From assembly GCA_015296085.1 (NCBI GenBank), contig DVDT01000096.1:1-55621 (forward strand): a DNA stretch of 55,621 bases. Direction: 5' to 3'. The stretch comes from Trichormus sp. M33_DOE_039 (GTDB lineage: Bacteria; Cyanobacteriota; Cyanobacteriia; Cyanobacteriales; Nostocaceae). A program made the translations under genes and the position numbers. The notes under the pieces were generated by a model. That model made no database searches. It had not been told where the DNA came from and saw only the letters and a program-made list of their open reading frames with translations. Of this stretch, positions 52,015 to 55,621 are shown one piece after another. Position 1 is the stretch's first letter. Every line of letters starts with the position of its first letter.

Positions 52015-53364
52015 ATGGAATCTCTGGATCTGAAATGGATACGCGGACAGTTTCCCGCACTTAACCAAAAAATTAACGGACAACCTGCAATATTTTTTGA
52101 TGGGCCTGGTGGAACACAAGTACCGGGAGCAGTGCTAGATGCAATCAGTGATTATTTAGTTAGGTCAAATGCAAATGCTCATGGTGCGTTTGCTACCAGT
52201 GTGCGAACAGATGCGGTGATTACGGCGGCGAGAGTAGCGATCGCAGATTTTCTGGGTTGCAGTAGTGATGAGGTGGTGTTTGGTGCGAATATGACCACCC
52301 TTACCTTGACTTTAAGTCGAGCGATCGCCCGAACCATCCAACCTGGTGATGAAATTATCGTTACCCGCTTAGATCATTATGCCAATGTTTCCTCTTGGTA
52401 TGCTTTAGAAGAACAAGGTGCAATTATTCGTGTGGTAGATATCAATGTTGGGGATTGCACCTTAGACATGAACGATTTAGCACAGCAGATTAATTCCCGT
52501 ACTAAGTTAGTAGCAGTGAGTTTTGCTTCCAACGCTGTAGGGACAATTAACGATGTTGCTGCAATCACACGTTTGGCTCATGCTGTCGGTGCTTGGGTAT
52601 TTGTGGATGCTGTTCATTATGCGCCCCATGCACCAATCAATGTTCATGCTTTAGACTGCGATTTTCTGGCTTGCTCCGCTTACAAATTTTTTGGCCCTCA
52701 TGTTGGTATTTTGTACGGTAAACGCCAACACTTTGAAAATCTACAACCATATAAAGTCAAACCAGCTAGCAATGAAGTACCATCCCGTTGGGAAACTGGG
52801 ACTCTTAATCATGAAGGGTTGGCGGGTGTAGTAGCGGCAATTAATTACTTGACAAAATTAGGCTGTCATGTATCACCGACTATGGATAATGAGTTAGTGG
52901 AAGCGTTGATGGAGGCTGACAAAGAAGGTTTAGAACACTTCCAGTGTCCCCGCTTTTTGACATCAGAACACCCGGATGCAATTACCTCAGCCTATCATAG
53001 TCGGCGGGCGGCGTTAGTTGCGGCTATGTCAGCCATTCAGCAATACGAAAGAGAACTCAGCCATAAATTGATTGCAGGACTATTAGAAGTTCCCGGCTTA
53101 AGTTTATATGGCATTACCGAGGCGAATCGCTTTAACTGGCGCACACCCACAGTAGCCATCAGAATAGAAGGTAAAAGTCCCGAAACTATAGCTAAAAATT
53201 TAGGCGATCGCGGTATTTTCACTTGGCACGGTAATTTTTATGCCCTCGGCTTAACTGAAAGACTGGGTGTAGAAAGTAGTGGTGGTTTATTGCGAATTGG
53301 ATTAGTGCATTACAACTCTATGGAAGAAGTGGAGGATCTGTTACAGGTATTGAAAGGGGTGTAG
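52015..53364 (+). CDS. cysteine desulfurase-like protein (class V aminotransferase)
   Basis: A 449-residue PLP enzyme of the NifS/CsdA-like class V group. The N-terminus IRGQFPALNQKINGQPAIFF, FGANMTTLTLTLSRAI, FVDAVHYAPHAPINVHALDC and CSAYKFFGPHVGILYG with the PLP Lys224 are all typical. The C-terminal GIFTWHGNFYALGLTERLGV matches the subgroup of cysteine desulfurase-like proteins of about 430 residues. It is not in a suf or isc cluster; whether cysteine is the true substrate is unknown. It converges with the agmatinase-family gene at a heptamer-type hairpin. Confidence 0.88.
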   Translation: MESLDLKWIRGQFPALNQKINGQPAIFFDGPGGTQVPGAVLDAISDYLVRSNANAHGAFATSVRTDAVITAARVAIADFLGCSSDEVVFGANMTTLTLTLSRAIARTIQPGDEIIVTRLDHYANVSSWYALEEQGAIIRVVDINVGDCTLDMNDLAQQINSRTKLVAVSFASNAVGTINDVAAITRLAHAVGAWVFVDAVHYAPHAPINVHALDCDFLACSAYKFFGPHVGILYGKRQHFENLQPYKVKPASNEVPSRWETGTLNHEGLAGVVAAINYLTKLGCHVSPTMDNELVEALMEADKEGLEHFQCPRFLTSEHPDAITSAYHSRRAALVAAMSAIQQYERELSHKLIAGLLEVPGLSLYGITEANRFNWRTPTVAIRIEGKSPETIAKNLGDRGIFTWHGNFYALGLTERLGVESSGGLLRIGLVHYNSMEEVEDLLQVLKGV

Positions 53365-53380
53365 GAGAGAAAAGGAAGGA

Positions 53381-53433
53381 AAAAAGTAAAAGGCAAAAGT
53401 CAAATGAAATTAATCTTTTACCTTTTACTTTTT
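53381..53433. terminator. heptamer-repeat hairpin between convergent genes
   Basis: AAAAAGTAAAAGGCAAAAG (53381-53399) pairs with CTTTTACCTTTTACTTTTT (53415-53433) at 18 of 19 positions. The stem carries A-runs on one side and T-runs on the other and so can serve as bidirectional terminator. It resembles the gltX structure at 25952-26024, even to the following ATGC-CCATTCCCAA sequence. Confidence 0.8.
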
Positions 53434-53451
53434 ATGCCCCATTCCCAACGA

Positions 53452-54483
53452 CTATTGAGATAAATTCATCAAGTTCGATAGTTTGTAAACAATGCGCGCT
53501 CCCACATTTCCATCCCACTCAGCATCACCAACTTCGCAGACATCAAAGCCAATAATTTTTTTACCACTTTTCACTAATTCTCGAAACAAACAAAAACTTT
53601 GCTCTAATTCCAACCCACCAGGAACGGGAGTACCTGTATTTGGGCAAAGTTTGGGATCTAAACCATCCACATCAAAACTAATATGAACATATTCTGGTAA
53701 ATGACTAATCATTTCTTGGCATACATCTATCCAAGTTTGTCCAGAATAGAGTTTTTGTTTGATGGCTTGGTCATAATATGCCACAACGCGACCATTTGAT
53801 TCGTCAATTATTTCCACTTCATCATGACAAATATCACGCAAACCTACCTGCACTAATTTGGAAATTTGCGGTATTTTCATCGCGTTAAACATGATAGAAG
53901 CATGGGAAAATTCAAACCCTTCATAAGCATCACGTAAATCGGCGTGTGCATCAATATGCAGAATACCAAAATCAGGATATTGGGTTGCTAAAGCTTGGAA
54001 GTAGCCCAACGGTGAGCTGTGATCACCACCAATTACGGCAACTCGTTTACCCTGATTTATTGCTTTTTGACACTGTGTAAATAGCCATTGATTCACCTGT
54101 TGAGAAGCCTGATTAATTTCTGTTAATACAGGTGTTAAATCTGGTGTGTCTGTGAGTTCTTTGCCTTGTGCTAGCCGTTCAATAATTTTTGCAGCTAAGT
54201 CACGATAATAATTGTTCTTTTCTACAATATCTTGAGGAATTTCTACCAGAAAAATTCCCTGTTTCCAGCCATCGGGATTGTCGAAGTCGAATAAATCCAG
54301 TTGAATTGAAGCATCAAGAATGCGTTGTGGCCCGTTAGCTGTACCTGCGCCGTAGGAAACGGTAACTTCCCAAGGGACAGCAAAGACAATTAAGTTTGCA
54401 GATTCATAATCAAAAGGCAAACCCAAGAGATTGCCGTTAATTTCACCTACGCCGCTAGGATTATAATCTTGCAGTTGATTCAT
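53452..54483 (-). CDS. agmatinase/arginase-family ureohydrolase
   Basis: A 343-residue binuclear metallohydrolase. Metal ligands are in GGDHSSPLG, LHIDAHADLRDAYEG and SFDVDGLDPKLCPNTGTPVP. It begins with an extended N-terminal region (PSGVGEINGNLLGLPFDYES) and the conserved PWEVTVSYGAGTANGPQRIL. Arginase-family members in cyanobacteria include agmatinase (agmatine to putrescine and urea) and guanidine hydrolase; the latter needs Ni-insertion partners often encoded nearby, and none is present here. I favour agmatinase or a related guanidino substrate, with the substrate open. Divergent from the PTOX gene. Confidence 0.85.
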   Translation of the reverse strand: MNQLQDYNPSGVGEINGNLLGLPFDYESANLIVFAVPWEVTVSYGAGTANGPQRILDASIQLDLFDFDNPDGWKQGIFLVEIPQDIVEKNNYYRDLAAKIIERLAQGKELTDTPDLTPVLTEINQASQQVNQWLFTQCQKAINQGKRVAVIGGDHSSPLGYFQALATQYPDFGILHIDAHADLRDAYEGFEFSHASIMFNAMKIPQISKLVQVGLRDICHDEVEIIDESNGRVVAYYDQAIKQKLYSGQTWIDVCQEMISHLPEYVHISFDVDGLDPKLCPNTGTPVPGGLELEQSFCLFRELVKSGKKIIGFDVCEVGDAEWDGNVGARIVYKLSNLMNLSQ

Positions 54484-54493
54484 ACTGGGAATT

Positions 54494-54530
54494 AGGTTAC
54501 AGGTTACAGGTTATAGGTTACAGGTTACAG
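54494..54530. repeat. heptamer tandem repeat AGGTTAC, five units
   Basis: Five tandem copies of AGGTTAC (one with T instead of C) between two divergent genes. This is another short tandem heptamer of the kind found in heterocystous cyanobacteria. Copy number is likely to vary. Confidence 0.85.
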
Positions 54531-54683
54531 CCTCTCCTCTGTCACCTGCCCCCTGCTACCTATATTAAGTATCATTCCTCACAAGTTCCTCAACTTTTCT
54601 GTTTATAACTACTTTGATGGTGAAGGCTAGAACTAGAAGATTTGAGCATGATTCACCTGGTTGATGCTTGATGGAGAATAAAA

Positions 54684-55355
54684 ATGATTCGCTTACTTGT
54701 GGGTATCTTAGTTTTTGTCATTAATACAATTTATCGCGATCGCCCTTATCCTCGCTTTTATGTTTTAGAAACTGTCGCACGAGTACCTTATTTTTCTTAT
54801 CTTTCGGTTCTGCACCTCTACGAAACTCTGGGTTTATGGCGTAAGGCTGATTGGCTGAAGGTGCATTTTGCTGAATCTTGGAATGAATTGCATCACCTGC
54901 TGATTATGGAAGAGTTAGGGGGTGCATCTTTTTGGGGCGATCGCATCTTAGCCCGCACAACTGCTTTAATTTATTACTGGATTATTATTGCGTTGTATAT
55001 TGTTACTCCTGGTGCTGCTTACAATTTTATGGAATTGGTGGAGAAACATGCCTACAATAGCTACGACAAGTTTTTGACATCTCACAAAGCGGAGTTAACA
55101 GATCAACCCGCACCAGAGGTAGCTAAACTCTATTATCGCGATGGCGACTTATATATGTTTGACGAATTTCAAACAGCACACACTCCCGCCGAACGCCGTC
55201 CACAGATTGAAAATCTCTATGATGTGTTTGTCGCTATCCGTGATGATGAGATGGAACACGTTAAGACAATGATCGCTTGTCAATCACCAGATGCTAAACT
55301 CTCTTCTCTAAGTCCTCACAACCTTGAACCCCAAACAACAGCTTTAAGCAATTAG
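54684..55355 (+). CDS. plastoquinol terminal oxidase (alternative oxidase family)
   Basis: A 223-residue PTOX-like di-iron oxidase that would oxidise plastoquinol with oxygen, acting as an electron safety valve. Di-iron ligands are visible in order: Glu29 (VLETVARVPYF), Glu68 and His71 (ESWNELHHL), Glu117 (NFMELVEKHAY), and Glu189 with His192 (RDDEMEH). The motif AYNSYDKF is shared with plant PTOX. GGAG seven bases upstream of the ATG supports the start. Divergent from the agmatinase gene, followed by a hairpin. Thylakoid or membrane-surface location is inferred. Confidence 0.95.
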   Translation: MIRLLVGILVFVINTIYRDRPYPRFYVLETVARVPYFSYLSVLHLYETLGLWRKADWLKVHFAESWNELHHLLIMEELGGASFWGDRILARTTALIYYWIIIALYIVTPGAAYNFMELVEKHAYNSYDKFLTSHKAELTDQPAPEVAKLYYRDGDLYMFDEFQTAHTPAERRPQIENLYDVFVAIRDDEMEHVKTMIACQSPDAKLSSLSPHNLEPQTTALSN

Positions 55356-55621
55356 TGAAGTGAATCATGGACAAGCCTTAACTGCTCAGTAGTTCAGCAC
55401 TAAAATATCATTTTTGAGAGTTAATAGCCCCGGTTTTGCCAAAAAACTGGGGTTTTGAGTTTTTGTAACTCTTGTCATACGACTGTCCGTTCGCTGATTT
55501 TCACCTCAGAAAAAGGAATTAAGTCTTGCAGAGTAATGGTTCTAGCAAATAAAGAGAGAAAGGCATTTTCATGGCGGAAAGAATCTGTTTTTGAAGCTGA
55601 TTAAGAGGCGTAATAAAAATA
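55356..55621. other. downstream region at window end
   Basis: Apart from the terminator at 55426-55456, this 266-bp end has a possible minus-strand frame ending about 55485 that would read ...FARTITLQDLIPFSEVKISE but without a start inside the window. Too little is present to call a gene. Confidence 0.35.
55426..55456 (+). terminator. Rho-independent terminator after PTOX gene
   Basis: CCCCGGTTTT (about 55428-55437) and AAAACTGGGG (55443-55452) pair at nine of ten positions around GCCAA, followed by TTTT. Located about 70 bp after the PTOX stop. Confidence 0.8.

Noticed and set aside
55480-55621. Partial minus-strand gene at the window end
   Set aside because: An open frame of about 45 codons exists but no start or recognisable motif lies inside the window.

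Overview
The window reads as chromosomal DNA of a filamentous, probably heterocyst-forming cyanobacterium (Nostoc/Anabaena type). I infer this from the very frequent octamer GCGATCGC (HIP1), tandem heptamer repeats and dispersed palindromes of the kind common in Nostocales, and cyanobacterial gene families: a CAAD/CURT1-like membrane protein, a plastoquinol terminal oxidase, SLH-domain and PEP-CTERM proteins, a MASE1 histidine kinase and tandem Uma2 proteins. Species assignment is not possible without a search.

Layout. 0.2-12.1 kb (mostly minus strand): a lipoprotein, a MASE1 sensor kinase, a BMP-type nucleoside/purine ABC importer reduced to its ATPase and binding lipoprotein (no permeases here), then a plus-strand DoxX/ureidoglycolate-lyase pair, purU, and a four-gene Gld-type ABC operon (ATPase, permease, GldG-like, DUF4340). 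12.4-16.3 kb: a collapsed Uma2 pseudogene, a DUF1565 beta-helix protein with six SLH motifs and two uncharacterised proteins. 16.8-23.3 kb (minus): a type I secretion cassette made of an exporter with cyclic-nucleotide-binding and C39 peptidase domains, its HlyD adaptor, a signal-peptide-free parvulin and an HTH protein; no substrate gene was recognised. 23.4-28.8 kb: a long AT-rich gap, tRNA-Asp with a textbook promoter, gltX, a secreted protein and ftsH. 29-35.4 kb: CAAD protein, BON lipoprotein, a glycine-zipper stress protein, and a 1043-residue membrane protein built of repeated helical units. 35.6-40.1 kb: a small ORF, a pentapeptide/TPR secreted protein, a LysR regulator divergent from ilvD, and a small hypothetical protein.

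40.1-44.4 kb is a decayed region: an amino-acid permease remnant is 5'-truncated, frameshifted and interrupted by a 1031-bp IS630-family element with a TA target duplication; the transposase itself is broken. It is followed by sbcD, a 35-residue membrane peptide gene with its own ribosome-binding site and terminator, and an unidentified frameshifted remnant. 44.5-55.4 kb: two Uma2 paralogues, an Ap4A phosphorylase, a PEP-CTERM protein, a large alkaline phosphatase, a cation-efflux transporter translationally coupled to a tiny exported protein behind a Zur/Fur-like palindrome, a cysteine-rich secreted protein, a cysteine-desulfurase-like protein, an agmatinase-family ureohydrolase and a PTOX.

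The window is mainly housekeeping plus cyanobacterial accessory genes. The best candidates for something under-described are the C39-exporter/parvulin/HTH cassette, the giant repeat protein, the CDF-coupled micro-protein and the 35-residue ORF. Several repeat families have inserted in frame into coding sequences. No CRISPR array, rRNA, prophage or obvious defence island was seen.
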